From the NCBI GenBank assembly GCA_937923145.1, contig CALAJT010000014.1:1-62969 (forward strand): 62,969 nucleotides of DNA, given 5' to 3'. Position 1 is the stretch's first letter. Every line of letters starts with the position of its first letter. Source of the DNA: an uncultured Rubritalea sp. (GTDB lineage Bacteria; Verrucomicrobiota; Verrucomicrobiia; Verrucomicrobiales; Akkermansiaceae). This document shows, one piece after another, positions 1 through 9,195 of the stretch. A program made the translations under genes and the position numbers. The notes below the pieces were generated by a model. The model was not told the origin of the DNA. It was given only the letters and a program-made list of their open reading frames with translations, and ran no database searches.

Positions 1-35
1 AGCTTTAGTGAAATTAGTTGAAATGAGAAGAAGTA

Positions 36-998
36 TTATCTCTTTTCTAGATAGTAAATCTTGGTGCCAAATTTGATGACGAACTCTTCTGTGAGTGCGT
101 AACTTCCAAAGAGACCCTTAGAGTCTGAATCTCTTACTGTGAATTCTTGCTTTTTCTCATCAAATCCAGTGACTATTAATGTGTGAGTCTGATGAGTCGC
201 TTTGAGCTCTTCAGTCATGGATGGTACTTTGTAGTTTAAACCTACCACTTGGTGGGCTAGCATGCTCTTAAGAGCATGGGTATTATTACGGTGACGAACA
301 CTCACACTCTTGATATCATATTTTTTGGCAAATTGTTTAATTTCCTCACGGCTAGAAAAATACTGTCCTTCTCTAGACAGGACCTTAAATGCGCCATTTT
401 TTTTGATTTTGTCGATTTCAATTTTAGTGAGATCTTTTTGTGAGCCTCCTTCTTTTACACCTTTTTTAATGTTATCAACACTTTGTCGCAGGATACGCAT
501 GCTTAGAGGAATTCCGATACCAAGTGGTGAGTAATTAATCTCCTTTTCCTTGGCTAGACCATATTTCTGTATGAGGCTGAAGCTTTCATGTACGTGACCT
601 ATTTCTAAATGACGTGGGTTCGACATATTTACTGCTTGGGCTAGATAGAATGACAAAGCTGCGTCCCAGCTAGGGGTGATTTTTTTGAGGTGCTTCAGGA
701 AAAGATCTGCTTCAGAAAGGTTGATTGTTTTCCCGATTTTACGATAATATTCTGATTCCAGTAGAGCTGTGGCTACGAAAACGTGGCAGGACCATACTGT
801 ATCTTGCTTGCTGTTGTGTTTCCACGCAGCTGAGTTCTTGTTAGCACTTGCTCTTTTATTGAACTTGCCAGTGTTAATATTACTGTTGAAGCCAGTTTTT
901 TTATTAACCACTAAATTATTCATCAAGCTACAGCTGGAACATGACAATGTGGTTATGAGCGCCAGTGCAGTAATTGTGGTTTTTTGTATTCTATTCAA
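36..998 (-). CDS. Papain-like (C1-type) cysteine peptidase, putative lipoprotein
   Basis: Protein of 320 residues. The N-terminus is a lipoprotein-type signal with Cys residues at about 20-23 (LSCSSC). A segment around residues 63-75 (QDTVWSCHVFVA) resembles the Gln...Cys active-site stretch of C1 peptidases. Near residues 270-290, THTLIVTGFD is followed by VRDSDSKGLFG, in the place where C1 enzymes carry the catalytic His and an Asn-Ser-Trp-Gly motif. The Asn appears to be replaced by Asp or Ser, so activity is uncertain. It probably acts outside the cytoplasm. It diverges from the helicase gene across about 225 bp. The family call rests on motif resemblance. Confidence 0.55.
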   Translation of the reverse strand: MNRIQKTTITALALITTLSCSSCSLMNNLVVNKKTGFNSNINTGKFNKRASANKNSAAWKHNSKQDTVWSCHVFVATALLESEYYRKIGKTINLSEADLFLKHLKKITPSWDAALSFYLAQAVNMSNPRHLEIGHVHESFSLIQKYGLAKEKEINYSPLGIGIPLSMRILRQSVDNIKKGVKEGGSQKDLTKIEIDKIKKNGAFKVLSREGQYFSSREEIKQFAKKYDIKSVSVRHRNNTHALKSMLAHQVVGLNYKVPSMTEELKATHQTHTLIVTGFDEKKQEFTVRDSDSKGLFGSYALTEEFVIKFGTKIYYLEKR

Positions 999-1224
999 TG
1001 TATCTCCTTTTATAATCTGTTCAAATCGTTACTTAGGAGGGTATCGGCTTGTTTTAATAAGGAGGTGATATCTTTATCAGGTATATTACATGAAGATGTT
1101 ATTGGATCAACCTTAAAGTCACATCGTGGTGAATCTATCAGAAAAGTTTTTGCTATCTATTCAAGAGAACTTCATTAGAGTGCCCCTACAGAAGGGCAAA
1201 TAATGCACTTCTCCTACCCAAGTT

Positions 1225-2643
1225 ATGATACAATTTTCAGATTTAAACCTTCATCCTGACATACTAAAGGCTGTCGAAGAAAAAGGCTACAAGACACCTT
1301 CTCCTATTCAAGAGAAAGCGATTCCCGTCGTGCTCAAAGGTTCAGACCTACTCGCGGCTGCTCAGACCGGAACAGGTAAGACAGCAGGATTCGTCCTTCC
1401 TATCCTTGACCAGATAGCTAAGAATCCGACTCAAGGACACCGTAATGTCAGAGCTCTAATCCTTACGCCTACAAGAGAGCTGGCTGCTCAGATTCAGCAA
1501 AATATAGTGGATTATAGTAAATACCTCAACATTAAGAGCCTTGTGGTCTTCGGTGGTGTTGGTATCAATCCTCAGATTAATAAACTCAAGCAAGGGATCG
1601 ATATCTTAGTAGCGACACCTGGTCGTCTGCTAGACCTCTGCCAGCAACGTGCTTGTAGAATCGATAAACTAGATGTACTTGTGCTTGATGAGGCGGACCG
1701 CATGCTCGACATGGGATTCATCCATGACATTAAGAAAGTGCTCAAGTTAGTGCCTGAAAAACGCCAGACATTACTATTCTCAGCTACATTTTCTAAAGAT
1801 ATCAAAGACATATCACGACAGTTCCTATATCGTCCAGAGACTGTAGAAGTTGCAGCACAGAATACTACTGCCGAGCGCGTGAAGCAAGTTGCTTACCGGT
1901 GTGATGCTACAGCTAAAGCTGATCTAGCACATCATCTTATCGAAAAGGGTAAATGGAACCAAGTCCTAATATTTACCAGAACCAAGCACGGAGCAAACCG
2001 CCTCAGTGATAAGTTAGATAAAGGGGGGATTTCATCCAGCGCTATTCACGGCAACAAATCTCAAGGAGCCAGAGAGCGTGCGCTCAAGGGTTTCAAGGAT
2101 AAGACTGTTAGAGTGCTAGTAGCTACTGATATTGCAGCCCGTGGAATTGATATTTCTGATCTCCCGCATGTGATCAACTATGAACTTCCAAACGTCCCTG
2201 CAGACTATGTTCACCGTATTGGCAGAACAGGAAGAGCTGGTAAGGCTGGTGATGCTATTTCATTAGTTGGAAATGATGAGCGTTCATTCTTAAAGGATAT
2301 CGAGAAGCTGATTAATCAGAAAATCCCACTCCTAACAGAAGAAGGATTTGAGCCAGGTTTATGGCCAGCACGTGCACCAACTGTGAGTGAAGTCATGAAG
2401 GCTGATGCCGAGCGCAAAAAGCAAAACAGACAAAACCGTGGACCAAGAAACGGTGGAGGTAGATCTAAGCAACCATCAAAACGAAGAGCTGGTGGATCTA
2501 AGTCAAGTAGTTCAGGAGGATCTAATAACTCTAACGGTGGTGGAGGAGGTGGAGCTGGTGGAGGTGACTCTAAGCCAAATAACAGCCGTCCAAGTAACCG
2601 TAGGTCTGCTAGAAGAAGAGGTGCTCCTAGAAGAAGTAGTTAA
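1225..2643 (+). CDS. DEAD-box ATP-dependent RNA helicase, RhlE-like
   Basis: Protein of 472 residues with all DEAD-box motifs in order: Q motif ([11 protein letters not shown]), motif [10 protein letters not shown], Ia PTRELAAQI, Ib [52 protein letters not shown] and [13 protein letters not shown]. From about residue 395 the C-terminus is a low-complexity basic Gly/Ser/Arg/Asn tail, as in RhlE/CsdA-type enzymes that bind structured RNA. Such helicases unwind short RNA duplexes in ribosome assembly or mRNA decay. It is followed by an intrinsic terminator that overlaps the end of the convergent gene. Confidence 0.93.
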   Translation: MIQFSDLNLHPDILKAVEEKGYKTPSPIQEKAIPVVLKGSDLLAAAQTGTGKTAGFVLPILDQIAKNPTQGHRNVRALILTPTRELAAQIQQNIVDYSKYLNIKSLVVFGGVGINPQINKLKQGIDILVATPGRLLDLCQQRACRIDKLDVLVLDEADRMLDMGFIHDIKKVLKLVPEKRQTLLFSATFSKDIKDISRQFLYRPETVEVAAQNTTAERVKQVAYRCDATAKADLAHHLIEKGKWNQVLIFTRTKHGANRLSDKLDKGGISSSAIHGNKSQGARERALKGFKDKTVRVLVATDIAARGIDISDLPHVINYELPNVPADYVHRIGRTGRAGKAGDAISLVGNDERSFLKDIEKLINQKIPLLTEEGFEPGLWPARAPTVSEVMKADAERKKQNRQNRGPRNGGGRSKQPSKRRAGGSKSSSSGGSNNSNGGGGGGAGGGDSKPNNSRPSNRRSARRRGAPRRSS

Positions 2644-2673
2644 TCTCTTCCTCTAGAACCAACCTAAGTAATT

Positions 2674-3201
2674 TTATAGAGCTCCCGCAAAGAGCTCTAT
2701 TTTTGCGTTTAGATCTTTGCTGAGTGTTTCGTCTTTGATTCCATCCTCGAAATTATCGTAGAACGATGGGAGAGAAAATTCTGAGATGACCTTAGCGCCT
2801 TGGTGAGGATAAAGCTCAACAGCAGTTTTCAGCACGCTAGAGCCTCCACGACCACCAGGGGAAGTGGCTAGCAGAAGCATAGGCTGGTCCTTCCAGAACT
2901 TCATGTCGCCACGAGATATCCAGTCTACTGCATTCTTGAATGCAGCTGTGAACGAGCCGTTATGCTCTGCTAGTGAGAGAACGATACCATCGCACTCTTC
3001 GATAGCTTTACTCAGTTTATTAGCATCTTCAGGAATTCCAGATGCTTCCTCCCGATCAACCCCGTAGAGTGGTAGATCGTAATCATTAAGGTCTAAAACG
3101 GTGACTTCGGCTCCATCTACGCGTTTTGCTGAGTAAGTAGCAAGTTGCTTATTGATAGAGGTCTTACTGTTACTACCTGCTAGAGCGATGATGTTTTTCA
3201 C
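2674..3201 (-). CDS. NADPH-dependent FMN reductase (flavodoxin-like quinone reductase)
   Basis: Protein of 175 residues with a flavodoxin-like fold. The N-terminal strand-loop MKNIIALAGSNSKTSINKQL is the FMN phosphate loop of the FMN_red family. The middle part, GIVLSLAEHNGSFTAAFKN, matches the PEYNxS(I/F)PxxLKN signature of this family, with AEHNGSF in place of PEYNGSI. LLLATSPGGRGG follows. Family members reduce quinones, azo compounds or flavins at the expense of NAD(P)H. It is the last gene of an apparent three-gene operon with DoxX and pirin, 6 bp after the DoxX gene. That is a common electrophile/quinone-stress arrangement, opposite a LysR regulator. Confidence 0.85.
   Translation of the reverse strand: MKNIIALAGSNSKTSINKQLATYSAKRVDGAEVTVLDLNDYDLPLYGVDREEASGIPEDANKLSKAIEECDGIVLSLAEHNGSFTAAFKNAVDWISRGDMKFWKDQPMLLLATSPGGRGGSSVLKTAVELYPHQGAKVISEFSLPSFYDNFEDGIKDETLSKDLNAKIELFAGAL
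2677..2704 (+). terminator. Intrinsic terminator of the helicase gene
   Basis: An 8-bp perfect stem, TAGAGCTC (2677-2684) with GAGCTCTA (2692-2699), has a 7-nt loop and is followed by TTTTT. The stem lies within the last codons of the convergent FMN reductase gene, so terminator and coding sequence overlap. Confidence 0.8.
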
Positions 3202-3207
3202 GGTGTT

Positions 3208-3597
3208 TTAATTGTTTAGAAGGTTACAGAACTTAGCGCGTGCGCTCCAGAGTAGGTAGGCTGCCATTACAGAGATGGCGATAACTGGTGGTTGGAATAC
3301 AGCATTGCCACCGATCACGTAAATATTCGTAATAATGATGCCTATCACGATAGGTCCGAGCACTAGCAATCCCCAGTTTCTAGTCTTAGGAATCGCCGTT
3401 AATATTCCTCCTATGATTTCTAATCCCTTGATGAATGCTAGAAACCCCGTTGGATAAATAGCTCCGAAGAAGAGGGCTTGGGCTGATCCTGGCTCGGGCT
3501 TACCTCCAGCAGGCATAAACTTAAGCCAGAAATTAATTCCGAATGTGATAAAAGCAATTCCTAGGAGTGCTCCGACTATGTTTGGTATGTTTTTCAT
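3208..3597 (-). CDS. DoxX-like integral membrane protein
   Basis: Protein of 129 residues with four hydrophobic segments (about 5-25, 44-68, 75-95 and 103-121), as usual for DoxX/DoxD small membrane proteins. The segment FFGAIYPTGFLAFIKGLEIIGGILTA resembles the DoxX core (given here as a region, residues about 44-69). The molecular role of such proteins is poorly defined; they are often linked to redox stress. Its position between pirin and FMN reductase supports that reading. Confidence 0.75.
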   Translation of the reverse strand: MKNIPNIVGALLGIAFITFGINFWLKFMPAGGKPEPGSAQALFFGAIYPTGFLAFIKGLEIIGGILTAIPKTRNWGLLVLGPIVIGIIITNIYVIGGNAVFQPPVIAISVMAAYLLWSARAKFCNLLNN

Positions 3598-3617
3598 ATT
3601 ATTATTATTTGTTCAGT

Positions 3618-4331
3618 TTAATTAAGATCGAAAAGTAATGCTTCTGTGTCCTCTACGGTATTGAGAACTATTTCGCCAGCATCTTCTGTGCTGATAGCGT
3701 CTCCACCACCGAGAGTTTCTTCACCTACTTTGACTGATCCTTTGATCACCTGAAGCCACGCTCCACGGTTTTCTGCTAGATCGTGGGTGATGGTTTCGCC
3801 AGCTTTCATCTGTAGTTTATAAATGGATACATCTTGATGGATCGTAGCTGACTGTTCACAACCATCTGCTGAGATGATGAGCATTTTTGACTGCTCTTTC
3901 TGCTCATCAGTAGGCTGCCATTCTGTATAGCTGGGTGTGAGGTTTTTCTCACGTGGTTGAATCCAGATTTGGAGAAGATGAACAGGCTTATCTGGCGATG
4001 GATTATACTCCGAGTGAGTCACACCTGTGCCAGCACTCATGAGCTGGATCATGCCAGGTTTGAGTGTTCTACTATTTCCCATACTGTCCTTGTGTGCTAG
4101 TGCTCCAGAGAGAATGTATGAGAATATCTCCATATTATCGTGTGGATGCTCAGGGAATCCTCCACCAGCGGCGATCACATCTTGATTGATCACGCGGATA
4201 CTGCGGAACCCCATATTTGCAGGGTCGAAATATTGGGCAAATGAGAAACTATGTTTCGCGTTCAACCATCCATGGTCTGCATGTCCACGTTCAGCTGATC
4301 TTTTAACTGTGTATCTATGGTTTGTTGTCAT
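3618..4331 (-). CDS. Pirin family protein
   Basis: I chose the ATG at 4331 (MTTNHRYTVKRSAERGH), which matches usual pirin starts; an upstream in-frame ATG at 4355 would add eight residues. The N-terminal cupin contains GFPEHPHDNMEIFSYILSG, whose His-x-His and Glu are the metal ligands seen in pirins, and later GVTHSEYNPS. The length of about 237 residues is typical. Pirins of this type act as iron-dependent quercetin 2,3-dioxygenases or redox sensors. It is first in the pirin-DoxX-FMN reductase operon, divergent from the broken LysR gene. Confidence 0.9.
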   Translation of the reverse strand: MTTNHRYTVKRSAERGHADHGWLNAKHSFSFAQYFDPANMGFRSIRVINQDVIAAGGGFPEHPHDNMEIFSYILSGALAHKDSMGNSRTLKPGMIQLMSAGTGVTHSEYNPSPDKPVHLLQIWIQPREKNLTPSYTEWQPTDEQKEQSKMLIISADGCEQSATIHQDVSIYKLQMKAGETITHDLAENRGAWLQVIKGSVKVGEETLGGGDAISTEDAGEIVLNTVEDTEALLFDLN

Positions 4332-4450
4332 GAGATAATAGTAGCTCACTAGCAATCGTTTTGTCTAATATTTAGGATGGGTGCATGCCATGCTTTAAGG
4401 TTATGTTTAGTTATGCTTGTTAGATATCAATAATTATGTTTATTAGGTTA

Positions 4451-5341
4451 ATGAATATCCAACATCTTCGCTATTTTCTAGCTGTGGTAGAGAAGGGTAG
4501 TATTACCTCAGCTGCTGATGAACTAAGGATATCCCAGCCATCACTAAGTAGGCAGATCCGAGCTTTCGAGAATGATCTGGGAAGTCCGCTCTTCGAGCGC
4601 GGAGCTCGCTCTATTCAATTAAACCATCGTGGTAGAGAAGTCAGAGATGAAGGACTGAAGTTGGTAAAGCAGATCGATCTTAGTATACTCAAAATACGCA
4701 GGGCAGTAGAGTCCGAGGTGATTAGGATAGGCTATGCTCCGAGCTTAGGTGGAGAAATTTTACAGAGAGCGATAGCAAGGTTTTCACAATGTCATCCACA
4801 GGTGCGTGTGGAAATGCGCGACAGCACTGGAACAGAGTAGCGAGACGGCTTAAAGGCTGAGGATTTTGATCTCTGTATATCTGAGCCGCATCGAGACCAC
4901 GGTGTAACCTGGCAGCAACTACTTCAACGCCCTCTAGTTTTAGCAATATTAAAATCTCACTCTCTACTCAAAGAAAAGCCCAATCGTAGATTTGTTAAGA
5001 TAGAGGAACTCAGAGATGAGCGATTCCTTTTCTTTTCTAGATTAGACTACCCGATAGCATGGAAACTGACAGCGGGTTACTTCCAAGCTGAAGAGCTAAA
5101 TGTAAAGATAGCAGGGGAATTTGATGGCATCTCTAGCCTGAGCCTAGCTTTAGAAGCTGGATTAGGAATGGCGCTAGTCACAGCCAACACCAGACTTCCT
5201 GAAAAGATCAAATTACTAAAGTTAAAGCCCGAGCCGAATCCAATCTGTGTCTCCGTAGGCTGGAAATCTCACAAGTCTCTCGATCCTATGAAACAAGAAT
5301 TTGTGAATGAGCTTATGAGATCGGCTAATGAGTCCTTATAG
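4451..5341 (+). pseudogene. LysR-type transcriptional regulator, interrupted by one in-frame TAG
   Basis: The start at 4451 (MNIQHLRYFLAVVEKGS) is the normal start of LysR proteins; an ATG at 4436 adds five residues. The winged HTH (ITSAADELRISQPSLSRQIR) and linker are intact, but codon 130 is TAG (4838-4840). The same frame then continues to TAG 5339-5341 and encodes a normal effector-binding half, from RDGLKAEDFDLCISEPHRD to FVNELMRSANESL. Full length would be 296 residues. With no frameshift, this looks like a recent point nonsense mutation, or a sequencing error. The likely ancestral target is the divergent pirin operon. Confidence 0.85.
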
Positions 5342-6487
5342 CTTAGCAACTCCGTCTACGAATGTCTGCTTCACTTGAAAATTCTTATCTAGAATAGCGA
5401 TGTCTGCACAGAAACCTTCTTCGAGTCTACCTATGCCTTCAAGACCTAGGGATTCTGCTTGGTTCCATGAGGTCGCTTTGACGATCTGCCAGAGTGGAAG
5501 ACCAGTGAGTTTGGCTACATTAGCTACACCCTCGTTGTAGATGAGGGTTGATCCAGCCAGTTCTCCACCGTTCTTGAGGCGAGCTACTTTGTCCTGGACC
5601 ACTACATCGAGTCCACCGAGCTGGCATACACCATTGTTGATCCATGAACCAGCCATTGAGTCGGTGATCATGATGATCTGCTCGATAGGTTTGAGCTTGA
5701 AGATTAGCTTGAGAAATTCTTGGGCTAGGTGGATTTCATCGCAGATGAGTTCTAGCTTAAGATCATCATCAAGTAGTCCTGATCCCACCATGCCTATCTC
5801 GCGGTGGTGGAGAGCAGTCATCGCATTTCCGTAGTGAGTGAGATGAGTAAGCCCTGCCTCTTTAGCTGAGAATACCTGCGCAGCGGTAGCTTCAGTGTGG
5901 GCGGCAGATGAGTTAATTCCTATTTCCTTGGCTTGTGAGATGACTTTGGTGGCGTTTGGCTGGCAGGGGGCGATAGAGAAGACTGTAGCGGGTGCTATAT
6001 CATGGAGTTCCTTGAGCTCTAAGAAATTAGGTTCACGTATAAACTCCGGATTCTGAGCACCTGCTTTTGAGACGTTGATAAATGGTCCTTCTAGGTGCAT
6101 TCCAGGAGTTTTTACAAATTCTTGATTACTCATATACTCAGCACATTTCTCAGCGATTTTTCTGAGCTTTTCTTGTGGTTGAGTTAGTGTGGTTGGTAGC
6201 CAGGTAGTGACACCTTCTTCGAGTTTCTTCTTCGCAATGTGGCGAATACTTTCGATGTCATTGTCACATACATCCTTAGTATCAGCACCGTGTGCATGAA
6301 TATCTACGAAACCTGGGAATGCGTAGTTGCCTTGAGCATCATAAGTCTCATCAGCCTCATGAGTAGTAGGCTGTTCAGTAGAAGTGTCACATACAGCTGA
6401 TATTTTACCATTTTCGATAAGGATAGATCCATTTTTGACTTCGAGATCTGGGGATACGATGTGGGCGTTAGTGATGATAGTAGACAT
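5336..6487 (-). CDS. nagA: N-acetylglucosamine-6-phosphate deacetylase
   Basis: Protein of 383 residues, full length for NagA. Amidohydrolase landmarks are GFVDIHAHG (metal-binding His-x-His, residues about 58-66), EGPF (metal-bridging Glu), AAHTEATAAQ, HLTHYGNAM and MITDSMAG (catalytic Asp). It removes the acetyl group from GlcNAc-6-phosphate in aminosugar catabolism and cell-wall recycling. It overlaps the end of the LysR pseudogene tail to tail by 6 bp and precedes a metallophosphatase gene on the same strand. Confidence 0.93.
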   Translation of the reverse strand: MSTIITNAHIVSPDLEVKNGSILIENGKISAVCDTSTEQPTTHEADETYDAQGNYAFPGFVDIHAHGADTKDVCDNDIESIRHIAKKKLEEGVTTWLPTTLTQPQEKLRKIAEKCAEYMSNQEFVKTPGMHLEGPFINVSKAGAQNPEFIREPNFLELKELHDIAPATVFSIAPCQPNATKVISQAKEIGINSSAAHTEATAAQVFSAKEAGLTHLTHYGNAMTALHHREIGMVGSGLLDDDLKLELICDEIHLAQEFLKLIFKLKPIEQIIMITDSMAGSWINNGVCQLGGLDVVVQDKVARLKNGGELAGSTLIYNEGVANVAKLTGLPLWQIVKATSWNQAESLGLEGIGRLEEGFCADIAILDKNFQVKQTFVDGVAKL

Positions 6488-6500
6488 AGTAAGTATATTA

Positions 6501-7151
6501 TTAAAGTCGTGCAGTTCTGACTTGGCTATTCATGTTAGTTTGCCAGTAGTTTCCATTGTCGACATCAAGACAGGTTAACCACCCACCTCTGCCGGGGTCA
6601 GTATCAATACAGATAGCATGTCCGAGATTGAGAGGAACGTGGGAAGCCTGCGCTGTGTGGCCGCATATCATAGTCTTCCCTGACTGGTGTGGTAGTGGAG
6701 TGCCAAGCTTCTTGTGAATGATCGTGTAGGGAATCTGCTCATCTACGGGAACATCTGCTTCCAAATTAGCATGAACAAAGATATGATTCTCTGTTTCTAA
6801 GTAGGGAAGAGTAGTGCGAAAAAATTCCCAATGCGTATCTGGGATAGCTTCCATCCCACCATAAGAGTCAAGTGTCTGCTGACCTCCCCAGTGGGCAAGC
6901 CAATCAGCTAGTTCTGATCTACCATGCTTTGCTAAAAAGAACTTTTCTTCATGGTTGCCTGTGAGAAAAGTGATGTTATGAGTCTTATTGATATTGATTA
7001 AAAACTCGATCACATGCTTAGTGTCTGCACCACGATCAACATAGTCACCTACAAATATAATTCGATCTTCAGTGGTTGGCTCTATGACCTCCCACAGTTT
7101 TATTAAAGGCTCTCGGCATCCGTGTATGTCTCCGATTGCTAATGTTCTCAA
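6501..7151 (-). CDS. Calcineurin-type metallophosphoesterase (serine/threonine phosphatase or ApaH-like)
   Basis: Protein of 216 residues with the signature motifs GDIHGC (residues 7-12), GDYVDRG, GNHEEKF, an FVHAN segment and CGHTAQ. These supply the binuclear metal site. The family includes diadenosine tetraphosphatases and PrpA/PrpE-type protein phosphatases, and the substrate cannot be told here. A paralogue lies at 23602-24285 with the same architecture and a similar ending (CLDV...GxYWQT). Confidence 0.88.
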   Translation of the reverse strand: MRTLAIGDIHGCREPLIKLWEVIEPTTEDRIIFVGDYVDRGADTKHVIEFLININKTHNITFLTGNHEEKFFLAKHGRSELADWLAHWGGQQTLDSYGGMEAIPDTHWEFFRTTLPYLETENHIFVHANLEADVPVDEQIPYTIIHKKLGTPLPHQSGKTMICGHTAQASHVPLNLGHAICIDTDPGRGGWLTCLDVDNGNYWQTNMNSQVRTARL

Positions 7152-7160
7152 GATCTCGTA

Positions 7161-8300
7161 TTATTGGATTCCGTATATTCTCTTGATATAGTTAGCATGA
7201 GCAAGAGCGTCTTCTACTGTGTTAGCGGTAAAAGTAACATGTCCCATTTTGCGACTAGCTCTTGCCTCTTGCTTACCATAAAGATGAAGCTTTGCTCCTG
7301 GAATTTTATGTATGGGTGTCCAGTCAGGAGGAGTGGAAGGAGCTTCCCAGATATCGCCAAGTAGATTGAGCATGACAACGGGCTGGATCAGCTTTGTGCT
7401 GCCAAGTGGAAGCCCACAGATAGCGCGGAGTTGTTGCTCAAACTGTGATGTAGCGCAGGCATCGATGGTGTGATGGCCTGAGTTGTGCGGTCGAGGTGCT
7501 ATTTCATTGACTAAAAGTGTGCCATCTTTATCGATGAAAAATTCTACACCCATGACACCCACATACTTAAGTGCTCGGGTGACATTAGCTGCAATATCCT
7601 GAACTTCTTTCTGTAGCTCAGGCGAAAGTCTCGCAGGTACTATAGATATATCGAGAATATGATTAGTGTGTTCATTTTCCGCAGGATCGTAGGTGATGAC
7701 TTCACCATCCTGACCGCTCACACAGATCACGGATAGCTCAGCAGCTAAGTTGATTCGCTTTTCAACAATCGCATGATCACTACCAAACTCTGCCCAGATA
7801 TTCTCTGCAGGCTGTCTTTCTGCATCATCTTTTACTAGAAGCTGACCTTTGCCATCATAACCTGCTTTTACAGTTTTTAGGATAACGTCTCCAGGAATAT
7901 TTTCTAAAGCTATCTTCAGTTCAGCAGCAGTTTTGACGATTTCAAATGCTGTAGTAGGAATATTGTTAGAGCGAAGGAATGTTTTCTCTTTCTCTCTATC
8001 CTGACAGATTCCCACAGCCTCAGTGGGTGGCATCACTGGAATTTTAGTAGATACACGGTCGATAAGTTCACGAGGTATATTTTCAAATTCTACTGTCGCT
8101 ACACAAGCGGTAGAAGTGAACACTTCAAATGCAGATTCTGAATCAAATCTATCTAATAAAATATGGTCTGCGAATCGAGCTGCGCCTGAGTTATCGCCAC
8201 CAGTCCACATCATCACACGGTAGCCCATTCTTCTAGCTTCTAGAGCAAGCATTCTGCCTAGCTGACCGCCACCTAGGACTCCTATACATGGTTCATCCAT
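7161..8300 (-). CDS. purK: 5-(carboxyamino)imidazole ribonucleotide synthase
   Basis: Protein of 379 residues, of the normal PurK length. The N-terminus EPCIGVLGGGQLGRMLALEA is diagnostic. The ATP-grasp region includes VILKTVKAGYDGKGQ, and VGVMGVEFFIDKDG with LVNEIAPRPHNSGH supplies the metal and ATP ligands. It makes N5-CAIR from AIR, bicarbonate and ATP in de novo purine synthesis. It sits 4 bp after purE and is presumably cotranscribed with it. Confidence 0.96.
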   Translation of the reverse strand: MDEPCIGVLGGGQLGRMLALEARRMGYRVMMWTGGDNSGAARFADHILLDRFDSESAFEVFTSTACVATVEFENIPRELIDRVSTKIPVMPPTEAVGICQDREKEKTFLRSNNIPTTAFEIVKTAAELKIALENIPGDVILKTVKAGYDGKGQLLVKDDAERQPAENIWAEFGSDHAIVEKRINLAAELSVICVSGQDGEVITYDPAENEHTNHILDISIVPARLSPELQKEVQDIAANVTRALKYVGVMGVEFFIDKDGTLLVNEIAPRPHNSGHHTIDACATSQFEQQLRAICGLPLGSTKLIQPVVMLNLLGDIWEAPSTPPDWTPIHKIPGAKLHLYGKQEARASRKMGHVTFTANTVEDALAHANYIKRIYGIQ

Positions 8301-8304
8301 CAGA

Positions 8305-8829
8305 TTATCCTAGTTGTGTTTTGATATCTTCCATTTGAGGCAGTGTACCAGCCTCAATCTTAGTGCGTTGGTTCTCGCGGAACGTCTTGAGCTTAGTAGC
8401 AATTTCTTCATCGCCCGTAGCAGCAAATATAGCTACAGCGAAGAGAGCCGCATTCGTAGCACCAGCTTGACCGATAGCAAAGGTGGCTGTAGGAATGCCT
8501 GCGGGCATCTGAACGATAGATAGTAGCGAGTCTACACCACTGAGAGTGCTAGATTTCACAGGAACGGCGAGCACTGGAAGCGTAGTGATAGCAGCCGCCA
8601 TACCTGGTAGGTGAGCCGCTCCACCTGCACCGGCGATAATGCACTGTATACCGCGATCAGCAGCAGATTCCGCATAGCTGTAGAGTAACTGTGGAGTGCG
8701 GTGAGCACTAACAACCTTAGCTTCCCATGGGATGCCAAATTCTGATAGAGTTTTAGCTGTGTGTTCTAGTGTTGGCCAGTCCGACTGACTGCCCATGATG
8801 ATACCTACTCGTGGTGGATTGTTACTCAT
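8305..8829 (-). CDS. purE: N5-carboxyaminoimidazole ribonucleotide mutase
   Basis: Protein of 174 residues. The N-terminus [19 protein letters not shown] and the motif [16 protein letters not shown] are typical of class I Pur[15 protein letters not shown] follows. It converts N5-CAIR to CAIR, using the product of PurK, which is encoded 4 bp downstream. The canonical purEK order is kept. Confidence 0.96.
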   Translation of the reverse strand: MSNNPPRVGIIMGSQSDWPTLEHTAKTLSEFGIPWEAKVVSAHRTPQLLYSYAESAADRGIQCIIAGAGGAAHLPGMAAAITTLPVLAVPVKSSTLSGVDSLLSIVQMPAGIPTATFAIGQAGATNAALFAVAIFAATGDEEIATKLKTFRENQRTKIEAGTLPQMEDIKTQLG

Positions 8830-8892
8830 GCGGTTTTTGTAATCAATTACATTTTATTTTGCAATATCATCTGCAATAAAGTGCACAAAAAA

Positions 8893-9192
8893 TTATTTAA
8901 ATTTATCTTCACGCACTACCTCTACATCATTCATATAAGCGATGAGTGCATAGTTCTTCATGTAGCGTTCGCTAACGGCAGTCAGGACTAACTGTCCCAC
9001 TTCTGAGGATACAATAGTGTCTATCTGAATATTTCGGCCCTCGAAGTCTGAGGCATGGATTCCTTTTGATCCTTCACCTTCACAGGCTGTTATAGTGTAG
9101 CCTGTGCTGCCTTGAGCTTTTAGGATCTCGAGGATTCCTTCTTTGAGCAGGCTTTCTGCTACGATAGTGACTTTTTTTAGTTGGATAAGCAT
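8893..9192 (-). CDS. PII-like signalling protein, probable SbtB
   Basis: Protein of 99 residues with a ferredoxin-like PII fold: KKVTIVAESLLKEGILEILK, then a T-loop region GEGSKGIHASDFEGRNIQID, then a VLTAVSERY strand. The classical PII uridylylation Tyr motif is absent. It lies 3 bp downstream of an SbtA-type transporter, the partner that SbtB proteins bind in a nucleotide-dependent way. It therefore probably regulates bicarbonate uptake. Confidence 0.8.
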   Translation of the reverse strand: MLIQLKKVTIVAESLLKEGILEILKAQGSTGYTITACEGEGSKGIHASDFEGRNIQIDTIVSSEVGQLVLTAVSERYMKNYALIAYMNDVEVVREDKFK

Positions 9193-9195
9193 AAT

